From NCBI GenBank assembly GCA_964036045.1, contig OZ038381.1, forward strand, positions 158,290,283 through 158,354,282: a stretch of DNA of 64,000 nucleotides, given 5' to 3'. Each line of letters opens with the position of its first letter. Position 1 is the stretch's first letter. The stretch is from Eutreptiella sp. 'Long Island Sound 2002' (taxonomy: Eukaryota > Euglenozoa > Euglenophyceae > Eutreptiales > Eutreptiaceae). A program made the position numbers and the translations under genes. Below are positions 52,477 through 62,901 of this stretch, in pieces. Below the pieces are notes generated by a model. It saw nothing but the letters and a program-made list of their open reading frames with translations, was not told the DNA's origin and did no database searches.

Positions 52477-52551
52477 CAAAGTCGTGTAGACGTTCTGCAA
52501 GAATGCCCCAACTGAAGGGAGCTTTGTCGCATTTGCGCGCTCGGTTTCAAC
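52477..52551 (-). CDS. Possible internal exon (25 codons)
   Basis: On the minus strand, TTTTATTGTTCTTTGCAG is a textbook acceptor before 52551. The next 75 bases are open in phase 0 (VETERANATKLPSVGAFLQN, VYTTL) and end at a GTGTGT donor after 52477. Upstream, 52897-52649 may hold another exon (ESCGQLQEQEKLDARATATG), but the phases were not reconciled. The gene is not identified. Confidence 0.3.
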
Positions 52552-54569
52552 CTGCAAAGAACAATAAAATGGTGCAAAAGATGACATGAGATCCCTCGAA
52601 ATGCAGGACAATCCATCAATTACGTCAGTTGGGGGAGCAATCAAGAAATCAATTCAACACGCCGAAATACCTGTGAATAACATGCAAAGCAATGGTCAAC
52701 TTGCACGCCAAGCCTGCTTTCAGCAGTTCAGACATAGGATATGACATTTGGAGAGGGAGGGGGGGTGGGGGGTTCAAAATCAGTGAACCGTGGCTCACGC
52801 TGCTGTTGGCTGCAGTGACAAACCCTGTTGCTGTGGCCCGAGCATCCAGCTTCTCCTGCTCCTGCAGCTGCCCGCAACTTTCAAAGACATCATTCATTCC
52901 TCTTCAGGGCTCTCTCACATCTGAAGCCCCGAGAAGCACAAGCAACGGATTGTGGTCTGCACCTTCTGCATTAGATAAGTTCCTTGGGAGCTCACCGCGC
53001 GACTCATGCCTCAGAACGAGAGTACCCCTATCCCCCCCCCCCCAACCCAACAATCAGATACTGAGGCCTTGTGCCAGACCCCCCCCAACCCCCTTGCACA
53101 ACGACCAGCAATGTTTCACTGTTTGACCCACAGGTGAGAAGCGCCGTTTGACCAGAAGGCCGTTGCTGCGCAAGGGGCTGGAGCTGCCCGCATTGCAGTC
53201 CACCTGATGCAGATTCCCTCAGCAATACCAAAGAGACAGTGTACCCAGGTTTTGGCCGAGTCTTGGGGGTCAGACAGCAGAGGAGCAGCTGATGGTTGCG
53301 GCGTCTTGACAAACGTGTGTGAGCATTGGGACCGACAGATGGGCAGCAGAACAAAACATGCAAACACAGACTTGTGGCAGATCTCGTGCAACGGGTATCA
53401 CGGTGCTCGCATTCTGGCGAGGTGCATCCCCATGCCACACCACTTGGGACACGTTGCTGAGCCCGTCTTTCAGGGGAAAAGACAGCTTGGCAACAACAGA
53501 TGCCAGGGTTGGGGAGTCAGGCCTTGCCCACCAGACCCCAAGGCTCAGCAGGGCTACCAGGACTGACGTCACAGTGATGCAACACTGAGGAACAAATAGT
53601 GGCGCATTCGTTGGTTTCGTAGTGGCTGCTACATGGCTGGAGCAGTCCCCTGTGCAGCTGCATGTCGCCATGTGAAGGAAACGTCTGGGTTGGCAACAGC
53701 AGCACACAAACAGCATTGCAGGAAGGCTGTGCTTGGGGTAATTGCAGGGTCATGCACTGTGCAACGAGTAGGAGTACCCAGCCTCATTTGGCATAATTAA
53801 TATTTATCATCCTGTAGCCAGCAAGAATGCACAACAGGCATCCAGAAGCCACCAAAAATGAATAGTAGTCGTCCACAACCCTCAGAGCACTATGAGTAAG
53901 CAGTAGCCATCCACGGGTGTCTGGCAGTGAGTCCATTCAAGCCCCCCCAAGTAGTGAGTAAAGCACCAAAAAAAGAGGTCAAATTCATGTGCTCATTCAA
54001 ACCGCCGGTTAGAAGCAGTTCACGAAGATTCACCAACATTGTGGGGGTGTAGTATGGTCTGTATAGGCAAGAATATTGCCAATTGTAGCAAAAACCTCCA
54101 ATTTTTCCCTATCATATGCGTGTTGTGCCGACACGCCCCCATAGTCATGTCATCTTGATCAAGGGTGACACCCAGGCGCATTTCTGGACCAATTCATTTC
54201 TGGGGGGCGGGCCGTCATGCCATGGCACCCCCCCCCCCAAAGTAGATGTGGGCTAGATGCCCTTCAGGGGGGAGGGGGCTACTCTGAGGGGGATGGGCCA
54301 CCCCACAAGAGGGGGGGGGGGGGGCACTAATGGTGGTAGCCTTGGCTAGTGAAAGCCGTTTTTGTGGGATTGTAGGGACTGCCGATGCTTAGAAGTGTAA
54401 ACGATGACATCCAAGGCACTTGAGAAAACCAACCACATGAATGGAGCGCGAACATACCCTGAGCATGCAGGGCGTGCATTTGTCCTTGATTTTTCATAAT
54501 TTGCTCACAACGTGCTGCACAACGTGGTCCTATTGTGTCACCTCACACCACCTCACAACATAGTGAAAG
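52552..54569. other. Possible minus-strand gene fragments, otherwise unrecognised
   Basis: 53116-53560 minus contains protein-like pieces (LASVVAKLSFPLKDGLSNV, SQVVWHGDAPRQNASTVI; LSDPQDSAKTWVHCLFGIAE) that could be two exons, but no family or secure splice sites were found. 53.77-54.5 kb holds C- and G-runs (54225-54238, 54309-54323) and no gene. Confidence 0.25.
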
Positions 54570-56290
54570 TCACATGCATAATGAAGACATCAAGAGCAAA
54601 TTCTGAAACACGCAATTTTTCTCGATGTTTGAACTAACAACAACACAATATAATGATGGCTGATCATCAGGCAAGTCACACAAGTGATCAGCCATGCATT
54701 TATTGCACAGAAATAGATGGCACGGGGAGCACTCTAAAGTCTCCTTGTGTGCACACAATTGGCACAAATAGGTATCATTTGAGTCAGGCTCCAAACGAGG
54801 TACTTCCTCGTCATGGAGGTGCTTCCTCGTCACGCCAAATTGAAGAAGGAAAATGCTCCCAAGGTAGGCACGGTAGGCACGTAGCCCAAAGGTGGACGCA
54901 ATGGCTACATAACACAGGAAGTATGCACAGGAAGTATGCACAGCATTCTCCACATCCTCAACTAGAAAGGGGCCAATCCAAATCCAAATTCTTGATAGAT
55001 ACCATTTGATAGATGCCATGAAAATGCAAAACAACACAAACCAATACACTAGAAATGAGGGCAAGGCATTCAAGCAACTCATACAGATGCATAACACGGC
55101 TCATTGTTACTGGTACTTGGCACTACTATGCAGCTTGGGCACCGTCCTGTACAAACTTTGTGCACATGGCGCGCACAACACACAATACGCCCCCTATTCA
55201 TTCTTGTTGGCTTCAAGATGCATGTGAATCTCCGAAGCACTGTGGATGACTGGTATAAATTTTTGGTCATTTTGGTTGGTCAATTCTGGAGGTTCGTGGG
55301 TGACTACCATTAATTCTTGGAGGATTTTGGAGGATTGTTGCTAAGGCATATCAGCAAACGTGGATGGACACCAAAGGTGGTGAAAGAACGAAATGCACAG
55401 TGGCGTTCATTTGCTGTGGTGTGTAATGTCATAGCACTGTGGATGTAATTGGAATGCATGTGCCACCTTCTAAGGGGGTCCACGGCAAAAGGAGACGGAC
55501 AGTGTGGTGCATGGGCATTGTGGAGGGCAATGGATGGGCTGCATGACAACACCCAATCCAATGGAATATCCTAAGGCAATGTGAAGCTCCAATGCCTCCA
55601 TTAAACCACGTAAGTGGACCCTAAACCCCTTTGGTCATACGAGGAACGTCCCTTGTGCTCTCAACCCATCCCACAAACCATATACAGTTGCCTGGAATCC
55701 AATCCCTTGTGCCACAAAATCCTTCATGAAGAATGCTCAAAATCCAATATTTTGCAATTGACACATTGCACCCTCCCATGCCATGGCATCCCCACCCCCC
55801 CCCCCGCTCTTAAGAAATCCCCCCCAGCTGGAGCTTGCCTGGCATGGGAGGCCCCCCTCCCCATGAACGTGAATTGGTGATGCCCCAAACCTGGCAATAC
55901 TATCTTTCAAAGCCTAGGGGATGGGGGCGGGGGGTTGTTTGTGGGGTCACATACAAGGACCCCCCCCTTGCAGCGGAATGAAGCATTTTGTGGTCGTCAA
56001 AGGCATCCAAAAAAGTTGGCCGTGCACAGAGGGCTTCATCTGGTCTGTCATTCAAAGGGACTTTCCTTACACCATTGTTCCTGTCCACTTTTTGTTGGCA
56101 ATTTCCATATAACCTAGAAGCGACCACCTTTAAGCATCGGCGAGGCCACCATGAGTAATAGCAACCACGTGGAAACCACCAGCAAGGAATAAAAACCATC
56201 TAGGAAACCTAGGATTCATCCAGAAGCCTCTCGAAATTTGTGCTCCAGGGCTTTTGAGAGAGTATCTTCACCAAGTAAAATTTCTAAAAA
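54570..56290 (-). mobile_element. Degenerate Harbinger-like element with Cys module
   Basis: On the minus strand at about 54776-54688 the frame reads YLCQLCAHKETLECSPC then HLFLCNKCMADHLC, the same kind of module as at 35.2 and 30.9 kb. About 1.3 kb upstream in the same orientation, 56105-56280 matches the repeat at 31.94-32.13 kb. The frame 55900-56199 (DEALCARPTFLDAFDDHKML) may be transposase debris. The ends were not found, so the limits are approximate. Confidence 0.4.
54640..54830 (-). pseudogene. Cys-rich zinc-binding module
   Basis: C-x2-C, about 8 residues, C-x2-C, then LC-x2-C-x4-LC (QLCAHKETLECSPCHLFLCN, KCMADHLC). Treble-clef or B-box-like zinc binding is plausible. It is embedded in a 175-codon open frame whose N-terminal two-thirds is hydrophobic and probably not genuine. 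Confidence 0.4.
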
Positions 56291-57278
56291 AAAAACTTGC
56301 TGCATATTGCTTTGGATCATATCACATCATATCATATTAGTTCAAACCCTACAATGTGAGCTGTTTGAATTGATTCAACATGCAGAGATAGGTTGGAGAA
56401 GGTTAGAGGGTGTTGCATGCAACCCACCCCAACACACTTTACCACAACACACCAACACCCGCTAGATCACTGCAGGTCAGCTTGAATCTCTCCATACCAC
56501 TCGTAGACGCTGTGCCACGAATTATGCACACACTCCCCAATCAGGCAAAATGTTCAGCCCAATATCTATTGGTGCCTAGTTGCCACACTAGTTATGGATT
56601 TGCTGCTGGCATTCTGCGGTGGTCCATTACTCGCAACACCATTGCCCTGATCCGATCCCCTTAATCACCTGTTGGTACCCGTAAAATGTGACATCTTGCC
56701 CACCTTGTGCTCAAGACGGAATTCACCTGCTGTGCTCCACCACGGATCCGTGTGACTGAGCTCGCTGCTTGTGGTCCTCGTGCGGATCGGCATCACCACT
56801 AGCGTATCCCGGGAGATACTTGCTCCACATGATCTGTCGCATCATGCGGACCATTCTCCCCAATTAGCACTGTGAAGGCCCACTACACCATTTGCAGTGT
56901 GAGTACTGTGGCAGCACTGTCGTGTGCCTCTCATCCTACTGTTCAGAGCAGACTTCCGCTCCGCAACTTCGAGGATCCTTTCCGCTCCTGCTTTTGGCCA
57001 CGCCTCTTTTTAGCTTGACACTGATCACGGCTCGTGGCTCGTGGCTCGTCGTCATCATCTATCAACTGATATCGCACTCAGGTCCACTTGCTGTCGGAAT
57101 GGACGCTCCTACTGCTTCATCCCAACCCCCTCCACTCCAGCTATCTCATCACAACCCCCCCACACTTTCTTCTCCTTGCAACTCACTCACGACTCACTCC
57201 ATGCTAGAGAACTAGAATTCCCCAACCCCCCTTGAACGACCATGGATTGAATCACTGCACCCATGGTTTCAAATACTC
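56291..57278. other. Stretch without a recognised gene
   Basis: Only short frames and no repeats of note. It separates two transposon remnants. Confidence 0.4.
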
Positions 57279-57281
57279 TGT

Positions 57282-58044
57282 GGGGGAGTCTTTGCACTGC
57301 GCGCGCACGTCGCGCGCACTGCGCGCTACTTTTAGACTATGTTCCCCCTGAAGAGCCCCCAAGCACACCCCTTGGAAACGCCCTTAGAAATAGGTGACCC
57401 AAACTGCCCATCGAATTTCAGCGACAACACCATTCAAGTAAGAACGAACACGATGCACACTTGCCCACCAAGCCTCCTCAGAGCACCCTGTTGCTCCAGA
57501 GAGGAGATGAGCACACCTTTGAGGTGGAGTGTGCTTGAGGAAGAAAAAGAAGCGGAACAAATGTTCGCGTGGAAGTAAATCATCATGCCCATACTTTAGC
57601 CAAAACTCCTCGGCAGAGTGGGCATCAATACCCATTTTGCTGATTTGCGTCCTTAGGGACCGAGTTCCACCACAACGCTTAATCCACCACTCAACACCAT
57701 CTTTTTGCGGGTCAAGAGGGTGAGCTCCGGTGCTTTTCTCATGCACATGGAGCAACATCTCCGGGATCTTGTCTTCCGTTTGTTTGTTCAAGCGTGGATT
57801 CAAAGATTGTCCCGGTTTCCTCAATAGCACCGGAAGGTTGGGGCCCAAAAGAGGGCGGAAATGCTACATCACCCCTGCATTCTCGGGGGTCCCCAACAAA
57901 GGGGGACAAAATCAGAACTCAAAACCTCCGCTACGGGTCACCATGATGCCCCTAGGGGCCCCTAGTATCTCAAAGTATGGGTCTCTAGTGCGGCCAGACG
58001 CCCAAATAGTTGCACTGCGCGCGCACTGCGCTTGAGGCGCCCCC
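57282..58044. mobile_element. 763-bp GGGGG-ended DNA transposon (PIF/Harbinger-like)
   Basis: The left end is GGGGGAGTCTTTGCACTGCG, the right end ...GCGCTTGAGGCGCCCCC. The flanking TGT at 57279-57281 and 58045-58047 is an exact 3-bp duplication. Subterminal GCGCGCACTGCGCGCTACTT and TTTTAGACTATGTTCCCCC match the 24.3-kb copy almost base for base. It contains part of a transposase frame and one copy of the unit that is tandemly expanded at 36.4-37.2 kb. Confidence 0.8.
57384..57758 (-). pseudogene. Harbinger-type transposase N-terminal fragment
   Basis: The first ATG is at 57756-57758. The frame is open upstream into the repeat unit. It reads MLLHVHEKSTGAHPLDPQKD, then GVEWWIKRCGGTRSLR and DAHSAEEFWLKYGHDDLL, the last motif being shared with the 36.1-kb transposase (EEFWMRYGH). 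The remainder is CSEEAWWASVHRVRSYLNGV, then the left subterminal region. No DDE catalytic segment remains, so it cannot act as a transposase; the element is an internal deletion derivative. Confidence 0.5.
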
Positions 58045-58047
58045 TGT

Positions 58048-59839
58048 ACCACACCACCACTCCCATGTTCCATACCAGGGTTGCTGTGTTGTGGACATGT
58101 TTCCTGCAAATCATACCGCAAGCTACCTTTAAAAAAGAAGATCAGATCGTCCACAAAATGCATAACGACTACCCTTGGAACTGCTTGATGTGAGAAAACA
58201 CTTAAAAAACCACCAAAGCCAATAGCGCCAGGTATGACCAGTCTCCTTGTCTGGTCCCTGCCTCTAGTAACCGGAAACCCGCCGGCACATACCCCCTCCT
58301 CAGCCACAAAAGATAGGGCCGCTGACTACTGCTGTGTGTGTGTGGGGCTTAGGGATCCTGACTAAACAGAAATTGCTGGACACCAAACCAGGATTGGGAC
58401 TGCTTCAGACGTCAACCAGGCCCCCTTTGAAATTGGAAATTGGAAAATGGACAATCTGTGCAACGAGGGGGCTCACGAGACTCATTGCATTCCTCGTACA
58501 TGGTGAAATTTGTGCTTGACCAGTTTTTGACACCTCAGGCATCGGACCTGATTAATGGTCCAGCCTGTTGGGAGAGGTGCAAGAAAGCTTCGGTTTGCGT
58601 GAGTATGTGGTCATGCCTACCTGACGGTCCGGTCAACTGCAAGCAAAAAAGACCGCACATTGGAAACCAAATGAAATTCAGTGGGCTCACATCCACACAT
58701 CTGTTGATGCAGCAGAGGGATGACATGGTGCCGAAAAGGGCAGCGACGGTCGGACTTTCAGACTCATTCAGGGTGTAGCGGGGGCGGAAGTGTGCACGGG
58801 GGCAGCGGGCATACAGCCCTCTTGCCCTGAGCTGAAAGACCCATGGACTGTTGTGCAGAGTTGCAGAGGACTGTAAAAGGCTGCATAGGGTTGAAGAGGG
58901 TTGCGGGTGGCATCGGAGTATATAGAGGCTGAAAGGACAGCGGAGAGTCACAGGTGATAGTCACAGGTGGAGCGGGAAACCTTCACAGCGGGAATGATAA
59001 AGTACGGGGGGCATTGGTCCCTGTTGACACACGGAGGGAACAGCAGAGGGGTACTGCAAAGCTGTTGCTGCACTGCATGTGCACTACAAGACCTGCGACA
59101 GCGGCCGTACAAGACTGCAGGTCTCTGACATGCAAAAGCCCTCTGTTTACGTGTTGGGCACAGAACAGTGTCTGGGACCAGATCCCACCTCAAACAGCCC
59201 AGCCGGAGGGGGGCAGGGGAGGATGAACGCCAGGATCCAATGCCCTGCGGTGGCACGCAGTGCAACAGCATATACCCCCGACATTTCAGAAGAGCCTCGG
59301 AATCTTCCAAAAGGGGGAGAGTCCACCTGCGGTGCCACGCACGAAGACGGGGCAAATAAGGAAATCCCCTTGGAACAATGCCAATACATGTACAGTTGAA
59401 GATGTGAACAGGTGATGACGACAAAGGCCACACAGCCCGTTTTGGGTATGCTGCTAAGGTCCTTGGGGAAAACGCCATCCCCTTACCGACTGCTGTACGT
59501 GGCTCTACGGGACGGGACGGCCCGCTGCCGTACGTCATTCTTGCTCAGGCCTTCGTGACACTTTCGTCCTGTGCATCTGCCCTACAGCACGATGCATGAC
59601 GCCCTAATCGTGGATGGGAGCACCCCAATCGTCATTCTGGCCTCCCACTGTGACACGGCCATCGCAACGGCCCATGCAGTGGGCCCACTGGTCTGGGGTG
59701 TTGGGAACGGGTCTGCCTCACTACTGCATTGCACAACCTAACCAGCTACATGCCACTATGCAGACCCCTTCCCGTTTCTCGGAGCACAGGGGGCACAGAG
59801 ACACGAGGTGAGGGCAAATGCACTCTAACAACTCATCAC
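58048..59839. other. Stretch without a recognised gene
   Basis: Open frames on both strands are not convincing. A short direct repeat family (GTTGAAGAGGGTTG, AGAGTTGCAGAGG) lies around 58850-58910. Confidence 0.35.
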
Positions 59840-61243
59840 TCATACCACGTTCAGTGAAGGACTGCAGAGAACAGAAAGCAATGAGTGGTGTGACACCAGC
59901 ACAACCTGAGTCCTGGTGGAATGCCTGACCAGCCTGTGGCCTTCACTGGGATTCTCTTTGTGATATTGGACCTGCAACCAGGGATGTTCAATAGCCCACG
60001 AAGAGGTACCATACAGTACGTTCAGTCGTGTGGCGGCACCAACGATATGAGGGCGAGACAAGCCTTTGGGACATTCTGGTGGAACTGTGGTGTGTGGACG
60101 AACGAGTGATGGCCCTGAGTTGAATTGCTGCGACAAAAGTTGACTAATGTTGACAAACCCTTGTTGCGAAAAAATCGACAAAGGTGGACAAACAATGAGC
60201 CATTTCTTTTGCGAGGTAGATGTGCTTTTTCCGTTCAAGACGCCGGGATCCTGGGGGCTGTCGGTAGGGACTCTTTGACCGGCGTGATTCTGAGTGCCTG
60301 AACACGACATGCTCCGCGGCTCTGGGCATCGAGGGTGCTGAGGGAGATTCCAGAAACCGGAGTTTGCGATGCCCAGGCCGAGCGTTTGCGTTCCCGGCAA
60401 CGGGTACGTCCAGGGCCGCGTGGCAGGCAGTCTCCGGTCCTCATAGCCTGGGTCCCGCTTCGTGCATCGCAGCCCCTTGGCTTGCCCCTGTGGGCGCGCT
60501 ACGCGGCCCGTTTCCGCGTCGGTGGGATTCTGCGGATCTGCATTGTGTTGCTTGCCTTGGGACTTAAGCGGATCCTTCGCGGATCGTGACAGGGACAACC
60601 CGAAGTGTACCGGCACCACTACACTGTGCTGCCGGCCTCGCAACTGCACCCACCCACGTCCGCATCCTGCCCAGCCGCCCTCCGCGACGACACGTGCGTG
60701 TGACACACCCAAAGGGGGTACGCATGTCGTTGAGATCGTGTGCCACCGTCGGGACGCCGGGAGCATCCACCGAAAAGGGCAGATCTGACTGCGCTGCACG
60801 CGCGGAGTGCACACGGGCAGGCAATCGGCGTCTCGTAAAGTTGGAGATCCCTTGGTGTCAGGTCGGCCTCTCCAATGTAGCGCCCTGCCAATTTCGGAAC
60901 TTCCTTTCCAAAATGCACGACATATCTTTGAGGCGTCACTCCGTTCTGTGGCCACACAATGGACTCTATCAGGCCCCAATGCTGCCAATCGAGCGTCATT
61001 GTCACCCTTCTGCACCCTTTCTTTCACCAATTTAATGCACGTCCCCGGCTGCGCGAGATTCTGGGCACGCAGCGCAATTGCTGTGAGCGGCTGCAAAAGG
61101 TGCTTCAGATTCGCCCTGACAAGTTCGTACAGCCTGCAATCGAAGTTGTCCGCTCGCCCAATTTCGGCAATGGGGCGTTGGGCCGCGCGCGGGAGGGGGG
61201 GGGGAGGTCGCGTTGCTCGTGTTTTCAGGTCGCGTTTCCGCAA
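59840..61243 (-). CDS. Long unexplained open frame downstream of the globin gene
   Basis: 467 codons without a stop, beginning 6 nt after the globin stop, but without an ATG in the first 160 codons. The first 95 residues look protein-like (AEIGRADNFDCRLYELVRAN, LKHLLQPLTAIALRAQNLAQ, PGTCIKLVKERVQKGDND). The rest is Pro/Ser/Arg-rich and may be non-coding GC-rich DNA. An alternative minus-strand frame at 61005-60619 also has protein-like content (YVVHFGKEVPKLAGRYIGEA, DLTPRDLQLYE). A spliced gene using parts of both frames is possible. No family recognised. Confidence 0.3.
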   Translation of the reverse strand: MRKRDLKTRATRPPPPLPRAAQRPIAEIGRADNFDCRLYELVRANLKHLLQPLTAIALRAQNLAQPGTCIKLVKERVQKGDNDARLAALGPDRVHCVATERSDASKICRAFWKGSSEIGRALHWRGRPDTKGSPTLRDADCLPVCTPRVQRSQICPFRWMLPASRRWHTISTTCVPPLGVSHARVVAEGGWAGCGRGWVQLRGRQHSVVVPVHFGLSLSRSAKDPLKSQGKQHNADPQNPTDAETGRVARPQGQAKGLRCTKRDPGYEDRRLPATRPWTYPLPGTQTLGLGIANSGFWNLPQHPRCPEPRSMSCSGTQNHAGQRVPTDSPQDPGVLNGKSTSTSQKKWLIVCPPLSIFSQQGFVNISQLLSQQFNSGPSLVRPHTTVPPECPKGLSRPHIVGAATRLNVLYGTSSWAIEHPWLQVQYHKENPSEGHRLVRHSTRTQVVLVSHHSLLSVLCSPSLNVV

Positions 61244-61249
61244 ACGTGC

Positions 61250-61936
61250 TCACTTCTTAAGCTTCGCCGTCGTAATATACCGAGCCCAAGCCCCCCCACA
61301 CGCAGCTGCAGCAGCCAATAACAACAAAGCACTGCACTGCACTGGCACCGACGTGGACGTGAACCAACGAATGGTCTGCGAAAACAACGACGACCCATAC
61401 AGCGCTACGTTGCGCTCTTCAACTTCACACTGCTTCAGCTGTGCAGCTTGTGCCCCCTCTTGCCGTGCCTGTCGTGCGCACTGTCCTGCAACCAAAAAGA
61501 ATGCCATGTAGCGGAAGAAGTCCATGAGCGCCTCCTTGGCATCGGGATCTGCACCCGGGGGGACCGCCATCTCCTGCAGTGCAGCGCTCATGTGCTCCAG
61601 CCACCGCTTCGCACCCCCTTCCGTGACATTGAAATCGACGTGGCGCATCATGAGCCCCGGATGGCCCTTCCGGTGGTTGTACAGCGGTGGACCCCCGCAG
61701 CGCTGGATAAGCCACTCGAACTGATTCCTGACAGCCTCGTCCTCTGAGGCACCAGCGAAGACCGCACGAAATGAGGGGTCATCACTGTCCGAGAACACAC
61801 GTCTGTAAAACCTCGTGGACAGACTGACAAACCAATCGTACCCGAGCTGCCGGTACAAGTCCATGCTCTCGAATCGAAACGCCGATTCAAGAGGTACACC
61901 AGCGCTTTGGGACGCAATTTCTTGTAAGGTCTCCAT
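61250..61936 (-). CDS. Group II truncated haemoglobin (plant GLB3-like) with hydrophobic C-terminal tail
   Basis: 228 residues from the first ATG (61934-61936). The frame is open 13 codons further upstream but there it starts with TTG. Land-plant GLB3 proteins begin with a comparable METLQEIAS-type segment, which supports this start. Globin landmarks: Tyr44 (RFYRRVF, B10), QFEWLIQRCGGPPLYN and RKGHP (CD-E region), proximal His99 (MMRHVDF, F8) and Trp112 (KRWLEHM, G8). These place it in the 2-on-2 group II family that binds oxygen or nitric oxide at haem. After residue 150 comes a Gln-rich link and, at about 200-221, a hydrophobic helix (CSALLLLAAAAACGGAWARY) ending in a Lys-rich tip, as in tail-anchored proteins. 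The tail is absent from typical GLB3 proteins. The gene appears intronless. Confidence 0.9.
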   Translation of the reverse strand: METLQEIASQSAGVPLESAFRFESMDLYRQLGYDWFVSLSTRFYRRVFSDSDDPSFRAVFAGASEDEAVRNQFEWLIQRCGGPPLYNHRKGHPGLMMRHVDFNVTEGGAKRWLEHMSAALQEMAVPPGADPDAKEALMDFFRYMAFFLVAGQCARQARQEGAQAAQLKQCEVEERNVALYGSSLFSQTIRWFTSTSVPVQCSALLLLAAAAACGGAWARYITTAKLKK

Positions 61937-61975
61937 TTGCGCTATACTCGCATCTAAAAACAGATACCTGCGCAA

Positions 61976-62788
61976 ATTGAGATATGTTGCCTCTGCCTGC
62001 CGGTACGGCCTGGTTCATGGGTGTGGCTAACCTGGAGTCCTAGGACTGTATGTAGGACGGCAGGTATGCACAGTGTGCAATACCAGTGCATTGTTGACCC
62101 AAGGGGGGGCCAACGACAAATTTAGTACGAAAAAAAAAGTACGGCACACCACAATGATACAAATCAGGTTGGCACAGCTTGGGATAGCACGCTGTGTGCT
62201 AGGGTGAGCTACCCCGCCCGCTACGTATGGTTGAGATGTGGAGAAAGGAAAACAATGGTAATTGGGGTGTAATTGGGGTAGTTTCATCTTGCGCTGGGCC
62301 TGGCTGCTGTGAGGTTTTGGGTTGTGCACTGCATGGCAGGAGTCGTTGTCCAGATCCGACAACTTGGCTATGACTTAGCTTTTTGTCATTGACAGTGTCC
62401 TTGGAGGTTGCACTTTTCATGTTAACCCTCCTTGTGGACACTGGCAGAAAAATTGCTTGCTGAAACAACTGCTGTTGCCGTGTTGTCAGGACTCCTGCTG
62501 ATGCCCCACTATACAACATATGCAAACCACCAGGATCCAGGAGGTTGACCACAGCATTCAGTGTTGTTGATGCCAATTGTGAAACCAGTTGGAGTCCCAC
62601 ACACAACAGGATGCATGATGCGCCATGAGGCTCAAACGTGCAGTCTCTCTTGGTGCTGGAAAGCTGGCTCCCCTGGCACCAGCAACAAGCCCCCCCCCCC
62701 CCCCTCCAGAAAAAAGCAACAGCCAAAAAGGGGGGGGGGGCGGTGGTGTTTCCTGGGTGACCCCCATAATCTGCCATATTCCTTCACC
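61976..62788. other. Upstream region of the globin gene
   Basis: It should contain the globin promoter; I see no distinct TATA box. A minus-strand frame at 62199-62777 has some protein-like content (LVSQLASTTLNAVVNLLDPG) but low-complexity ends and no recognised family. Confidence 0.3.
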
Positions 62789-62901
62789 AGTCTCCCCAAA
62801 TGCTCACCAGGCCCCTGCCGCATCATATCATGGACAGAGATGCAGAACTGGTACCAACCTACCTCCGTGTGGGCTCAGGCAATTGCTTGCTGTCCCCCAA
62901 G
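62789..62901 (+). CDS. Possible exon with consensus donor
   Basis: Plus strand. A pyrimidine-rich stretch ending CACCAG precedes 62789, and AAG|GTGAGG at 62901/62902 is a consensus donor. The frame reads MLTRPLPHHIMDRDAELVPT, YLRVGSGNCLLSPK. It is too short to assign; GSGNCLL faintly recalls the active-site loop of OTU-type cysteine proteases, but I would not call it that. Confidence 0.2.

Noticed and set aside
54831-55097. Hydrophobic N-terminal part of the 54.57-55.10 kb minus-strand frame as a membrane protein
   Set aside because: It is T/A-rich translation without a family match; only the Cys module downstream recurs elsewhere.
60807-61511. 234-codon plus-strand open frame
   Set aside because: Its second half is antisense to the globin gene, and the composition follows GC bias.
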